Shown here: positions 1 through 8,319 of the stretch, one piece after another
Layout of the letters: the number at the start of each line of letters is the position of its first letter
Numbering within the stretch: the stretch's first letter is position 1
Notes under the pieces: generated by a model
What the model was told of the DNA's origin: nothing
What the model saw: only the letters and a program-made list of their open reading frames with translations
Databases searched by the model: none
Assembly: GCA_964522605.1 (NCBI GenBank)
Contig: CAZFWV010000209.1
Span: 1 to 12,334 of the forward strand
Reading direction: 5' to 3'
Source: CAVZLD01 sp964522605
Lineage (GTDB): Bacteria > Planctomycetota > Planctomycetia > Pirellulales > Pirellulaceae
Length of the DNA stretch: 12,334 bases
Translations under genes and position numbers: made by a program

Positions 1-1648
1 CGTCGACCGCTTGACGTGCTGTATTGACGGCCGCTTCTGCCTTCTCGATGTCAGCTTGCGTTGCGCTGGACGTCGAAGCGGGATCGGTCGGTTCCACGTC
101 GTTGGCCTCCGTTTCGTTGCGCAATTGCTCGAGGGCCGCCTGGGCGGACTGCCATACAGCGGTGGCTGTGTCAAGTTCCGCCTGACGCTCCGCAACTTGT
201 TGCGTGGCGTGCGCCACGCGTTCGACGAGGGTGGGAGGGTTGCTGTTCACGTTGCCAATTTGCGTTCCATCGGTAGCGTTCCAGACACGGATTTCGCCTG
301 ACCAATCGCCGGCAATGGCCGAATTCGACTCATCGCAGAGCGTTGCGCGCACGGCCAAGTCGGAGAATGCCTCGAAGGCGATGAGCTGTTGTCCGCCGGG
401 GTCGAATAATTTCGTCACATGGTCGCGACCACAGGAAATCGCTCGACCGTCGCGTGCCAACTCAAGGGACAGCACGCCACCGGGATGCGCCGTCCACTTC
501 TGTATTTCGTTGCCGTTTTCCATTTCCCACAGTCGGATGGTTGCGTCTTCACTGCCACTTGCCAGTACATTGGAATCCGATCGCCACGAGACATCGGTGA
601 CGCCGGCGGAATGACCGGACAATGTCAGGTACTCTCGGCCCGTCCATGCTTCCCAGACGAACAGGTTTCCGGCGCGGTCGCCTGTCGCCAGAAGTACGCT
701 ATCCGGGCTGAATTCCAGGGAATAGATCCAGTCTGTGTGCTTCCGCAACTCGTGCACTAGTTCACCGGACTCGGTGGAATAGATCCGCACAACTTTTTGG
801 GGTCCGCCGAGAGCAATCAGCGATTGATCCGAACTGATGTCGGCGGCGAGTACCGTGTCTAATTCATCGCCCACCTCGAAAATGCGTTGTCCTGTCTTCA
901 AATCCCAGACGACCACTCTTCCACTGACGGAGCCCTGACCGCCGCCGGCAAGTAGCAAACTGCCATTGCGGCTGAAGTGCAAGACCTCAGGAATTCCCTC
1001 GGGAAAGGGGAGCACTCCGAGCAATTCAAGCGTTTGGGTGTGGTAGATCAGCACCTGCTGGATGCCCGCCACGGCCAGAATCGGCGACCAGGGGTTCGTC
1101 GCCAGCGCGGTGACTGCAGAACCTGATTCCGTTCGCAATACAGGTTCAAGGGATAAGCGACCAGGCATTGGAGGCTCGGCGGGCCGATCGGTGGGGGCAT
1201 CCTTGAGCGTGAAATCGACCATCTTTTTCTTGGGGACGGCCGCCTGGCTGCCCTGATTCTCGAGTAGCCCGCCGTCGATCCACTTCCGCACGATTTCGAT
1301 CATGTCGTCCGAAATCTTCGGAGATTCTGGCGGCATGTACGGTTCTTCTTCGTGTGTGATCAGTTGATAGAGATAGCTGGAAGAAGCATCACCAGCTTCC
1401 ACAACCTTTCCGGAACCACCGCCGATCATCAGATTCGTGAAATTCGTGAGATCGAGGTCGCCACTTTTCCGATCCGGATTGTGGCAACCAAAGCACTTCT
1501 GACGGAGGAGCGGTTTGACGTCGTCGTCGTAGGTGACCTTCGGTGCTTCCTGTTTGTCAGAATCCTCCGCAGCCCGCAGCGGGATCGCCGTAGCGAGTAC
1601 GCAACCGGTGAGCAGAACGGATGTGAAGAGGCGTTTCAGCCAATACAT
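1..1648 (-). CDS. PSCyt1 cytochrome / WD40 repeat protein (3' end outside window)
   Basis: A predicted exported haem-binding protein with a beta-propeller; 549 codons are visible and the C terminus lies beyond position 1. Residues 1-27 form a Sec signal (basic MYWLKR start, hydrophobic core, small residues before AAED). A planctomycete cytochrome C domain (PSCyt1, PF07635) spans about 38-130, with CFGCH (C52, C55, H56) as the c-type haem site and the family's YMPPESP stretch at 104-110. A linker follows, then WD40-like repeats over about 175-465; clear blade ends are VVVWD, LFVWE, IRLWE and IRVWN. From about 470 the sequence becomes Ala/Glu/Gln-rich and probably coiled coil, where the window cuts it. 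Start: ATG at 1648 with GGAGG (1662-1658) 9 nt upstream. It lies 20 nt after the DUF1549/DUF1553 stop, so it is the last visible operon gene. WD40 blades usually mediate protein contacts; the redox role is inferred from the haem motif. Confidence 0.9.
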   Translation of the reverse strand, partial: MYWLKRLFTSVLLTGCVLATAIPLRAAEDSDKQEAPKVTYDDDVKPLLRQKCFGCHNPDRKSGDLDLTNFTNLMIGGGSGKVVEAGDASSSYLYQLITHEEEPYMPPESPKISDDMIEIVRKWIDGGLLENQGSQAAVPKKKMVDFTLKDAPTDRPAEPPMPGRLSLEPVLRTESGSAVTALATNPWSPILAVAGIQQVLIYHTQTLELLGVLPFPEGIPEVLHFSRNGSLLLAGGGQGSVSGRVVVWDLKTGQRIFEVGDELDTVLAADISSDQSLIALGGPQKVVRIYSTESGELVHELRKHTDWIYSLEFSPDSVLLATGDRAGNLFVWEAWTGREYLTLSGHSAGVTDVSWRSDSNVLASGSEDATIRLWEMENGNEIQKWTAHPGGVLSLELARDGRAISCGRDHVTKLFDPGGQQLIAFEAFSDLAVRATLCDESNSAIAGDWSGEIRVWNATDGTQIGNVNSNPPTLVERVAHATQQVAERQAELDTATAVWQSAQAALEQLRNETEANDVEPTDPASTSSATQADIEKAEAAVNTARQAVD

Positions 1649-1668
1649 TGCAGGAAACCTCCAGCCCA

Positions 1669-4101
1669 TCAATGGTTGAAGAGGAATTCTCGCGAATTCA
1701 ACAAGGCCCAAAAGACATCTTCCAGGAAGCGAGCGGGTTCGCCGTTTTGCTCAAGCAACTCGTTCAAGTTCGCCAATTCCGTCGCGGTTGGCCGTCGGCA
1801 GAGGGTTCGGATGTAGAGCTCTTCCATCACTTCGGGCGGCGTTTTCCCTTCCGCCAACCGTTGTGGAATCAGATTCCCTTGCTGAATCTTGTTCTGAACC
1901 GTCTCGCCATTCAGCAGATGGAGTGCCTGCGACAAGTTCGGCTCCATCTTCACTTCGCAAGAACATACCGTCTCGCGAGTGGCTCGTCCAAACGTCGTCA
2001 GGAAGTAGTTGCTCGTGTTGCCATTGGCAATCTGCACAGCACGAGCGCCGAGCGGTAAACCGGTGAACTTGTTCTGCGTGTTTGTGACTTGCGTGATTGC
2101 ATCCAGGAACACTTCTGCTCGCAAACGACGCAGAGTTGCATGCGAGAAATTGGTGTGATCCGACTTGTTTGTATCGTTCGTCTGCGTACTCAATTGGTAT
2201 GTTCGCGACTTGCAGATATCGGCGACGAGTCTCCGGAAGTCGTAGTTGTACTCCGTGAACCTGCGGCCCAGGGTCTCGAGCAGTTCCGGATTCACCGCTG
2301 GATTGCTCACCCGGACGTCGTCCACTTCGTGGATGATTCCGCGACCGAAGAAATGGGACCAGACGATGTTAGCGAGGTTCGTTGCGAAGTACGGGTTCTG
2401 GCTGGACGCCAGCCATTCAGCCACGACGACTCGCCGGTCTCGCCCCGCCAAATCAGGAGTGTCTCCGCCGAGGAACTTCGGAGCCATGTCACGACCATCG
2501 ACCAGGTGTTTTACCTCCCCGCCGCCACGATTGAAGATGATCAGCTCGCGCGGGTCTTCGGCCTGTTTGCGGCCAACCTGTGCAAAGAAGGCTGCAAAAG
2601 AGTAATAGTCGTCCATCGTCCATCGGTCGAACGGGTGATTGTGGCATTGTGCGCACTGAATCCGCATCCCAAGAAAGACCTGGGCAACATTCTCGGCGAT
2701 CTTGAGCGGATCGGTCTCATTCTGATAGTAGTTGGTTGCCGCATTGCTGAATGTACCGCCGGATGATCCCAGAAGCTCCTGAATCATCTGGTCGATTGGG
2801 ACGTTGTTGGCAATCTGTTCTTGAAGCCAGTTGTAGTATCGCAGCATCGGTTTGTAGGTGATCTGTTGCGTGGTGCGAATCTGAAGCAACTCGGCCCATT
2901 TCATCACCCACAGTTCGACGAACTCCTTCCGCTGCAGTAAGTCGTCGATTAGTCGATCTCGCTTGTCTGGCTCGTTACTTGCGAGAAAAGCATGGTACTC
3001 GTCCGTTGTCGGCATCCGGCCAGTGATATCGATCGTGATGCGGCGTAGGAACTCTTCATCGGTACAAAGTTCCGACGGCTGAATCCGCAGTTTCTGGAGC
3101 TTTTTATAGATCAGCTCATCGATGTAGTTGTTCGCAGGGATTTCCTGCCACTGGAACTTCAGGTCGGCGGGCAACGTGATGAAGTGAGTTCCGACCGTGT
3201 GCGTATCGAAGCGAGCCATCAAGAACGCTTCACCACGTTGGTGCGCGGTGACGAGTCCGCTTTGGGAGATTTCCGCAGAATTGTCATTGTTCGACAGGAA
3301 ATAAGCGAGGGAGGTCACGTCGCGATCGGTGCCATCCGCGTACTTCGCACGAACATTGATTTGTTGCTTCACTCCTTCACCGTTCAGCACCGCACCATGT
3401 GGGAAGACCTCGACGATCTCGACGGCTGGAACAGCCTGTGGATCATCGGGTGCGCCGCTTTCCAACCAGCGCATCAAGGTCTGTGCGTATTCGCTCTGCG
3501 GATCGAATCGCTGACCTCCCGAGTGCGGAACCGTACCTGTTGCTTTGTTCATCAGCAGGCATTCGGCCGGGGTGGCCAGATTGATGCGTCGGCCCGGAAT
3601 CTCGCGCGTTAACCGAAAATAATCACCGGCCGGATCGAAGCCGAACAAGGAGAGACGAAAACCATCTTTTCCGCGAGCCGCTCCATGACAGCTACCCATG
3701 TTGCAGCCGGCCTTCATGAAGACCGGCATGACGTCTAGTCGAAAACTGACGGGCGGATCGGCGGCTGAGTTCTGCACCGTCACAGGAACCGACACCGTAT
3801 GCACGCCATACGTTATCGTTAATTCGCACGTTCCATCGCCGACCGGTGTCACGCGGTTTTCTGTTACGGCAGCTACGGCGGAGTCAGAGATTGTGAACGA
3901 AGCACTCTTGGTCACATCCGTGGTGATTCCACTGGCGTCCTGCGCTTGGACGATGAGTGTCTGGAAGTCTCGCGCGCTGGAAAGATGAACATCCGGCGGA
4001 CCAACTTCAATCCGCACGCAATCCGTATCTTGAGCATGCAGCAAGTGGCCCATGCCCGTACCGATCAGGAGAAGGAACAGAAGTTGAATCAGCAATCGCA
4101 T
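1669..4101 (-). CDS. DUF1549/DUF1553 planctomycete cytochrome-like protein
   Basis: An 810-residue exported protein of the PSCyt2 (DUF1549, PF07583) plus PSD1 (DUF1553, PF07587) type. Residues 1-24 are a Sec signal ending HAQ. Ig-like (BIG2-like) segments lie at about 28-110 and 225-305. Between them is a cytochrome-like segment with C133-x4-C138-H139. DUF1549 covers about 323-505 with a CAQCH haem motif (C483, C486, H487) followed by NHPFDRW. DUF1553 covers about 555-805, with the paired-cysteine CSC (713-715) before LSQALHLLNG and the typical REFLFNH end. The frame is open upstream to 4278, but 4101 is the better start: the signal peptide begins exactly there and AGAGG lies about 8 nt upstream. 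The extra stretch is repeat-derived and lacks a signal sequence. The gene follows the PPC lipoprotein after a 250-nt gap carrying an inverted repeat and precedes the PSCyt1-WD40 gene by 20 nt. Function is unproven; periplasmic or surface electron transfer is inference. Confidence 0.93.
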   Translation of the reverse strand: MRLLIQLLFLLLIGTGMGHLLHAQDTDCVRIEVGPPDVHLSSARDFQTLIVQAQDASGITTDVTKSASFTISDSAVAAVTENRVTPVGDGTCELTITYGVHTVSVPVTVQNSAADPPVSFRLDVMPVFMKAGCNMGSCHGAARGKDGFRLSLFGFDPAGDYFRLTREIPGRRINLATPAECLLMNKATGTVPHSGGQRFDPQSEYAQTLMRWLESGAPDDPQAVPAVEIVEVFPHGAVLNGEGVKQQINVRAKYADGTDRDVTSLAYFLSNNDNSAEISQSGLVTAHQRGEAFLMARFDTHTVGTHFITLPADLKFQWQEIPANNYIDELIYKKLQKLRIQPSELCTDEEFLRRITIDITGRMPTTDEYHAFLASNEPDKRDRLIDDLLQRKEFVELWVMKWAELLQIRTTQQITYKPMLRYYNWLQEQIANNVPIDQMIQELLGSSGGTFSNAATNYYQNETDPLKIAENVAQVFLGMRIQCAQCHNHPFDRWTMDDYYSFAAFFAQVGRKQAEDPRELIIFNRGGGEVKHLVDGRDMAPKFLGGDTPDLAGRDRRVVVAEWLASSQNPYFATNLANIVWSHFFGRGIIHEVDDVRVSNPAVNPELLETLGRRFTEYNYDFRRLVADICKSRTYQLSTQTNDTNKSDHTNFSHATLRRLRAEVFLDAITQVTNTQNKFTGLPLGARAVQIANGNTSNYFLTTFGRATRETVCSCEVKMEPNLSQALHLLNGETVQNKIQQGNLIPQRLAEGKTPPEVMEELYIRTLCRRPTATELANLNELLEQNGEPARFLEDVFWALLNSREFLFNH

Positions 4102-4242
4102 CTTCGGCGCCTCTGTGGTGCTGACAGTGAAAACATCGTTCTCTCGGCAAGAGATCGAGCGACTACCGGAAGCGACCCGCACTCGCGTGGGGAAGCACCC
4201 GGGTAAGGGATGAATCAGTAATAACTTCGGCATCTCAGTTCT

Positions 4243-4321
4243 CTCGTTTAACCGCGTACCCAGCAGGCCGCGGAACATCCGTCGGTTGACTCGCGGGGCG
4301 ATGCCCGCGCGGTTAAACGAG
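4243..4321. repeat. Inverted-repeat element inside the operon (type 1, degraded copy)
   Basis: A 79-nt element bounded by a perfect 14-bp inverted repeat (CTCGTTTAACCGCG at 4243-4256, its complement at 4308-4321). It lies in the 250-nt gap between the PPC lipoprotein and DUF1549/DUF1553 genes. Its right 30 bases (4292-4321) are identical to 8577-8606 in the upstream array, so the two are copies of one family. Compared with that copy, the left side hairpin is damaged (CCCAGCAGG) and the inner stem has a G-T pair. No transposase gene is linked. It could act as an RNA processing or attenuation point within the operon mRNA, which is inference. Confidence 0.88.
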
Positions 4322-4351
4322 TAGGCAACCAGTCCTTGTTCTTAAAGGCGG

Positions 4352-6826
4352 CTAGGATCCGGCCTCCGCGTCGGCGGACGGTTCAGTGGACGTTGCTTGC
4401 TGCTTCCGCTCCTCGGCCTGCAGGCGGAGTTTTTCCAGTCGGCTCAAGGGACGCGCGGTGGGCTCGGACGGCGCTGTTTCTGGAGCCGGGGCCGCTTCGG
4501 GAGGAGCGGATTCGGCTTGAGCAACCGGTGCCGGCGGTGGCTCGTCGATCTGCAATTCGGTACGACCCGCAACCGCGACGATCGGTTCTTCATTGCGAAC
4601 GATCGTGACCTGGCAGAACAGTCCACCATGCTTGCCTGCCGGGCTGGACGCATCGGTGGTGACCGGAAAGGTCAGCTCCGGAGTGTCTTTGTTGAATTCG
4701 AGTTCGGGCGCGGTCACGTTGTGGGGCAAGCCCATCAGAACCGCTTTGGCCTGACCGTCAAAGGACGTGAGATGATTGACTTTGCAGTACACCTCGGTGG
4801 ATTGGCCTTGCTCGCAGGACGTGCGTTGCATTTCGAATTGCACGAGCGGCGCCGCGACTTCGAGCGTGGCCAATTGCGAAGCGGCGTGTGCGGCGCCGCC
4901 AACTTCGGCCTGGCCTAGTGCAAAGACCCGCCACGTCCCGACCAGGGCGTCGGCGTTTGCATTTAAAGGGCAGATGACCTCAGACTGTCCCTTTTCCATC
5001 GTGACATTCGTTGCTCCGCCGACCCCCGGGGGAAGGAAGGGCAAGCGGACGTTGATTGCCTCATCCCAACCGTCACGCTTTTGGGCAATGACGCGCAGCC
5101 CCATGGAGCCATTCTGCACGAGTGGAACATGCGGTTGGACGATTTCAATCTGAAACGGCAGTTCCTCGACCACGGCAATGGGTACTTGGTGGACGTCTTT
5201 CCAAACGTAAATTGACTGGTTCGGTTCGCCCACCAGGAAATCTGCGCGATTATAGAAGGTTCCCCGAATCCCTTGGGTTGAATCGACGTGATGCGCAGCG
5301 AGATCGATCAACCTTCCGCTCAGGGCGGCGTTCGAGGAAGCTTCAAATACGACCGGCATCAGATTCAAGTTCGCCGGCATCGGTACGCAGTCTGCTGTGA
5401 CGCCCTCCGGAAGCGATTCAAGTTCCAGCGTTAAGTCACCGCCGAAGTTCATCCGGTTCGCGCTCACAACGGTTCCAAATCGATTGCCGCGAGGCACACA
5501 GATCTGCTGTAGATACTGGCCGTAGCGTTCAACCCGTGGGATTCCGGTTTGCAGCACCGGCGTAATTGGTTGAAGCTCGATGCGATAGACAAAATCGGGA
5601 GCTCCCCGATCGAGGTGATCCGTAACGCGGATGATGTATTCTCCATCCTCGGGCACCTCGAAGCGAAAATAACTGTCGGGACCGCGAGCATCATCATTTC
5701 CGGTGATGCCGCGACCGTCGGCGTGGTACAGATTAAGGACGGAGTCGAGTCCGGAGCGAATTCGCCGTGCGAAGCATTCGACTTCAAACACTTGTCCCTT
5801 GGTGGCGGAAAAGCGATAGCAGTCCACATCTCCGGCGGACTCGATGATGCCATTCATCGCTTTCGGGAGCTCCGCGGGCGTTGCCTCCGTCAGTTCGTTG
5901 TTGGGTTCGGACTCCAGCGTGTTGTCGAAGCTCACCAGGCGGAAAGGGTTAGGCGAAGGGGCGATTCCGCCGCGATCTTCGGCGAACAGGGCGAATTCGT
6001 CGGTTGGTTCCGGAGGCAAGGTGACCTGTTGTTGAATCTCACCAGACGCATCGCCAAGAAACCGCACCGTCAGCGACTCTCCCGCTTTTCCCCCTGCAGG
6101 AAAGACGGCCGTGGGCCGCGGGAATGTACCGACATGCAAACGATAGCGACACTCCCCGTTGCCACCGTACGCCGCCTCGCGGACTTCGATGATGTAGCGG
6201 CCAGTTTCGGGTGCAACGACGGAAACGAACGTGTCCTGCAATGCCAGTGGCGTATCATCCGCCGAAGCCAGTTCGAATCGCTTCATGTCGAGGATGGCGA
6301 CATACGGATCGAAGAGCGCCGTGCCGAGACGCATCGCTTCCACCTCGACGGAAATCCGCTGCCCTTGTTCTGCCTGCAGAACGTAGTAGTCGACGTCCTC
6401 GTTTTCTACGATGCCCTGAACCGTGACATTCAGCGGGATGGTCTGCGGTTGATCGAAAGTGGAGTTCGGTTCAATTTCATCGACTGCCTGCAAGGCGCCG
6501 ACGAACAGGGTCCGGTAATCCGTCAAGCCACTGCGGGTGCGCACCTGCGCGACGTGTTCACCCAAGCGACAATCTGCTGCGACCTGAACAGTCGCTTTTG
6601 CCTCGTTTCCAGACGGTTCCACTTTGGTCACGTCAATTCCGGGTTCGTAGAAGAGGACCTCTTCCGCGTCGCCGAGGTTCGTGCCATGGAATGTGATCAC
6701 ATGCTCTGCCCCTCGCTGGATTCCGCGGGGCAAGATCAAGTTCAGGCGGGGGGAGGCGGCGGATCCACAGGCGGCGAGCACCGACAGCAGCAGGATTGCG
6801 GTCCGTCGAATCAAACGCTTCATCAT
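4352..6826 (-). CDS. Lipoprotein with two PPC domains
   Basis: An 824-residue envelope protein with no visible catalytic motif. Residues 1-20 (MMKRLIRR, hydrophobic core, LAAC) form a lipoprotein signal with C20 as the likely lipidated cysteine. Residues 26-110 resemble an IPT/TIG-like fold (FHGTNLGDAEEVLFYEPG). Two PPC-type beta-sandwich domains (PF04151) follow at about 117-233 (EIEPNSTFDQ, DVDYYVLQAEQGQ, GRYIIEV) and 306-420 (SEPNNELTEA, DVDCYRFSATKGQ, GEYIIRV). The next 340 residues look beta-rich and unassigned. The last 65 are Pro/Ala/Glu-rich and then basic/Gln-rich, probably disordered. Start: two tandem ATGs (6826, 6823); GAGGT (6833-6829) lies 2 nt from the first and 5 nt from the second, so 6823 may be the real start, and the outer one is given here. 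It lies 18 nt after the DUF1501 gene, so co-transcription is likely. PPC domains often bind substrates or assist secretion; a scaffold role here is inference. Confidence 0.9.
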   Translation of the reverse strand: MMKRLIRRTAILLLSVLAACGSAASPRLNLILPRGIQRGAEHVITFHGTNLGDAEEVLFYEPGIDVTKVEPSGNEAKATVQVAADCRLGEHVAQVRTRSGLTDYRTLFVGALQAVDEIEPNSTFDQPQTIPLNVTVQGIVENEDVDYYVLQAEQGQRISVEVEAMRLGTALFDPYVAILDMKRFELASADDTPLALQDTFVSVVAPETGRYIIEVREAAYGGNGECRYRLHVGTFPRPTAVFPAGGKAGESLTVRFLGDASGEIQQQVTLPPEPTDEFALFAEDRGGIAPSPNPFRLVSFDNTLESEPNNELTEATPAELPKAMNGIIESAGDVDCYRFSATKGQVFEVECFARRIRSGLDSVLNLYHADGRGITGNDDARGPDSYFRFEVPEDGEYIIRVTDHLDRGAPDFVYRIELQPITPVLQTGIPRVERYGQYLQQICVPRGNRFGTVVSANRMNFGGDLTLELESLPEGVTADCVPMPANLNLMPVVFEASSNAALSGRLIDLAAHHVDSTQGIRGTFYNRADFLVGEPNQSIYVWKDVHQVPIAVVEELPFQIEIVQPHVPLVQNGSMGLRVIAQKRDGWDEAINVRLPFLPPGVGGATNVTMEKGQSEVICPLNANADALVGTWRVFALGQAEVGGAAHAASQLATLEVAAPLVQFEMQRTSCEQGQSTEVYCKVNHLTSFDGQAKAVLMGLPHNVTAPELEFNKDTPELTFPVTTDASSPAGKHGGLFCQVTIVRNEEPIVAVAGRTELQIDEPPPAPVAQAESAPPEAAPAPETAPSEPTARPLSRLEKLRLQAEERKQQATSTEPSADAEAGS

Positions 6827-6828
6827 TT

Positions 6829-6833
6829 ACCTC
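6829..6833 (-). promoter_or_regulatory. Ribosome binding site that bears on the PPC lipoprotein start
   Basis: GAGGT on the minus strand lies 2 nt before the first of two adjacent ATG codons and 5 nt before the second. The spacing favours the second ATG (6823), making the mature lipidated cysteine residue 19 rather than 20. It falls in the 18-nt gap after the DUF1501 stop codon, as expected in a translated operon. Confidence 0.55.
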
Positions 6834-6844
6834 GCAACGAAGAA

Positions 6845-8149
6845 TCAGGCCAATAATTCCTTGCGAACCTGGCCTCCATCGACAATTTCGATTGGGCGAT
6901 CCCCGGGTGCCATCAACTCTTTTTCCGCAACGATCCCCATGCAGTGGTAGAGCGTCGTGGCCCAATCCGCAACGGTTAGTGGATGATCCACCGGTTCGCT
7001 GGCGATTGAATCGGAGGAACCGTAAACGATTCCACGTTTGATTCCGCCACCCGCCATGACAATGCTGAAAACCTTGGGCCAGTGGTCGCGGCCCGCCGTG
7101 TTGTTGATCTTGGGAGTGCGTCCGAACTCGGAGGCAACGCAGACCAAGGTTGAATCCAACAACCCACGTCGATCCAGATCGCGAATCAACGTCGCGAACG
7201 CTTGGTCAAAGGCAGGAACTTGATTTCGCGTTCCGGCTTCAATTCCATCATGGAGGTCCCAAGATCCGTAAATCGTGGTAACGAAACGTACGCCCGCCTC
7301 GACCAATCGCCGCGCCAGTAGCAGGCGGGCGCCTGCGGCATTCCGTCCGTATTCATCGCGAACGGCGTTGTCTTCCTTGTTAATGTCAAACGCCTCCCGC
7401 GCTTTCTCGGAGCTAATCATCGAGTACGCACGCTGGTAGAACGTGTCCACCGCATCCAGCGCATCCGCCTGTTCCTTGGACCGGAAATGATCGTTGACGG
7501 CATCCAGTACCTTGCGCCGTGACGCGAACCGTGCATCATCAACACCGCCCGGCAAGCTCAGGTCGCGCACCTGAAAATTCCCATTTGCCGGATCGGCGCC
7601 GAGGCTGAACCCGGCGTACGACGAACTCAGGTACCCGGTCCCTGCATATTCATTCGGTTGGTTCGGGATGAACACGTAGGGCGGCAGATTGTTGCGAGGT
7701 CCGAATTCGTGCGAGACGACGCTGCCGATACTTGGATATGACAACGCGGGGCTTGGACGGTACCCCGTAAACATGTTGTGTGTTCCGCGTTCGTGAGCCG
7801 CCTCGCCGTGCGTCATGGAGCGGCAGATCGCCAATTTGTCAGCGACCTGGGCGGTCTGCGTCCAAAGCTCGCCGATCTCGACACCGGGAACGTTCGTTGC
7901 GATCGACTTGAGCGGGCCACGATACTCGATTGGAGCGTAGGGCTTGGGGTCAAACGATTCTTGATGACTGATCCCGCCGGGCAGGAAAACAAAGATCACG
8001 GATTTGGCCGTGCCTTCTTTGCTTTCAAAAAACTTCTGATCGGCCGCAGCCTCCATTCGCAAATAGTCCGCCAGTGTTAAGCCCAGCCCGCCCAGCAGAC
8101 CCACGTGCAAAAATCCGCGACGGCTGAGTTCGTTACCAAGACACTTCAT
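6845..8149 (-). CDS. DUF1501 protein, Tat-exported
   Basis: A 434-residue protein of the DUF1501 family (PF07394), which has the alkaline phosphatase/sulfatase fold. A twin-arginine signal is clear: SRRGFL at 9-14 then a Gly/Leu-rich hydrophobic stretch to about residue 36. Family motifs appear in order: FLPGGISHQESFDPKP (55-70), SMTHGEAAHERGTHNMFTGY (111-130), GSWDLHDG (295-302), SEFGRTPKIN (340-349) and GRDHWPKVF (353-361). The His/Asp-rich segments sit where metal ligands are expected in this superfamily. There is no Cys nucleophile motif of classical sulfatases. Length is normal for the family and the reading frame is intact. Tat export implies folding, perhaps with a cofactor, before export. 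It is the first gene of the operon, with a sigma70-like promoter about 170 nt upstream and GGAG about 12 nt before ATG 8149. Substrate and reaction are unknown. Confidence 0.94.
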   Translation of the reverse strand: MKCLGNELSRRGFLHVGLLGGLGLTLADYLRMEAAADQKFFESKEGTAKSVIFVFLPGGISHQESFDPKPYAPIEYRGPLKSIATNVPGVEIGELWTQTAQVADKLAICRSMTHGEAAHERGTHNMFTGYRPSPALSYPSIGSVVSHEFGPRNNLPPYVFIPNQPNEYAGTGYLSSSYAGFSLGADPANGNFQVRDLSLPGGVDDARFASRRKVLDAVNDHFRSKEQADALDAVDTFYQRAYSMISSEKAREAFDINKEDNAVRDEYGRNAAGARLLLARRLVEAGVRFVTTIYGSWDLHDGIEAGTRNQVPAFDQAFATLIRDLDRRGLLDSTLVCVASEFGRTPKINNTAGRDHWPKVFSIVMAGGGIKRGIVYGSSDSIASEPVDHPLTVADWATTLYHCMGIVAEKELMAPGDRPIEIVDGGQVRKELLA

Positions 8150-8190
8150 TGTTTACGATGACTCCAAAGTAAGTACCTGATCCGCAAAGG

Positions 8191-8204
8191 GGGGACCGAT
8201 CCCC
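8191..8204 (-). other. Short leader hairpin
   Basis: A perfect 5-bp palindrome (GGGGA/TCCCC) around a 4-nt loop lies about 42 nt before the DUF1501 start, within the predicted leader RNA. There is no following U-tract, so it is not a terminator. It may influence leader folding, but a stem this short in GC-rich DNA can arise by chance. Confidence 0.25.
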
Positions 8205-8319
8205 GCGCGCAATCCATCGGGGGCGCAGAATCAAGCGAAATGGGAGAGTTCAGCGAGCGTACTCACCGCGTTGGGAGACTCAAGGCGGGCAAACAGTGAG
8301 AGACCTCATTCTCCCCAAG

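Noticed and set aside
2089..2766. A 225-codon plus-strand frame within the DUF1549/DUF1553 gene
   Set aside because: It mirrors conserved DUF1549/DUF1553 codons in antisense register and has no recognisable protein features.
4102..4278. N-terminal extension of the DUF1549/DUF1553 protein from ATG 4278 or 4233
   Set aside because: The extension runs through the inverted-repeat element and unrelated leader sequence. The Sec signal and a ribosome binding site mark 4101 as the start.
4243..4321. Intrinsic terminator inside the operon
   Set aside because: The stem is long but no T-run follows on either strand, and the pairing matches a dispersed repeat family. An attenuating effect is possible but a classic terminator is not supported.
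5549..6856. A 435-codon open frame on the plus strand opposite the PPC lipoprotein gene
   Set aside because: It lies in exact antisense codon register with the real gene, where stops arise only opposite TTA, CTA and TCA codons, which are rare in GC-rich genes. The product has no recognisable domain or signal, and the minus-strand protein has clear families.
6845..8149. Classical sulfatase for the DUF1501 protein
   Set aside because: The fold family is related, but the C/S-x-P-x-R nucleophile motif of sulfatases is absent and DUF1501 motifs are present throughout.
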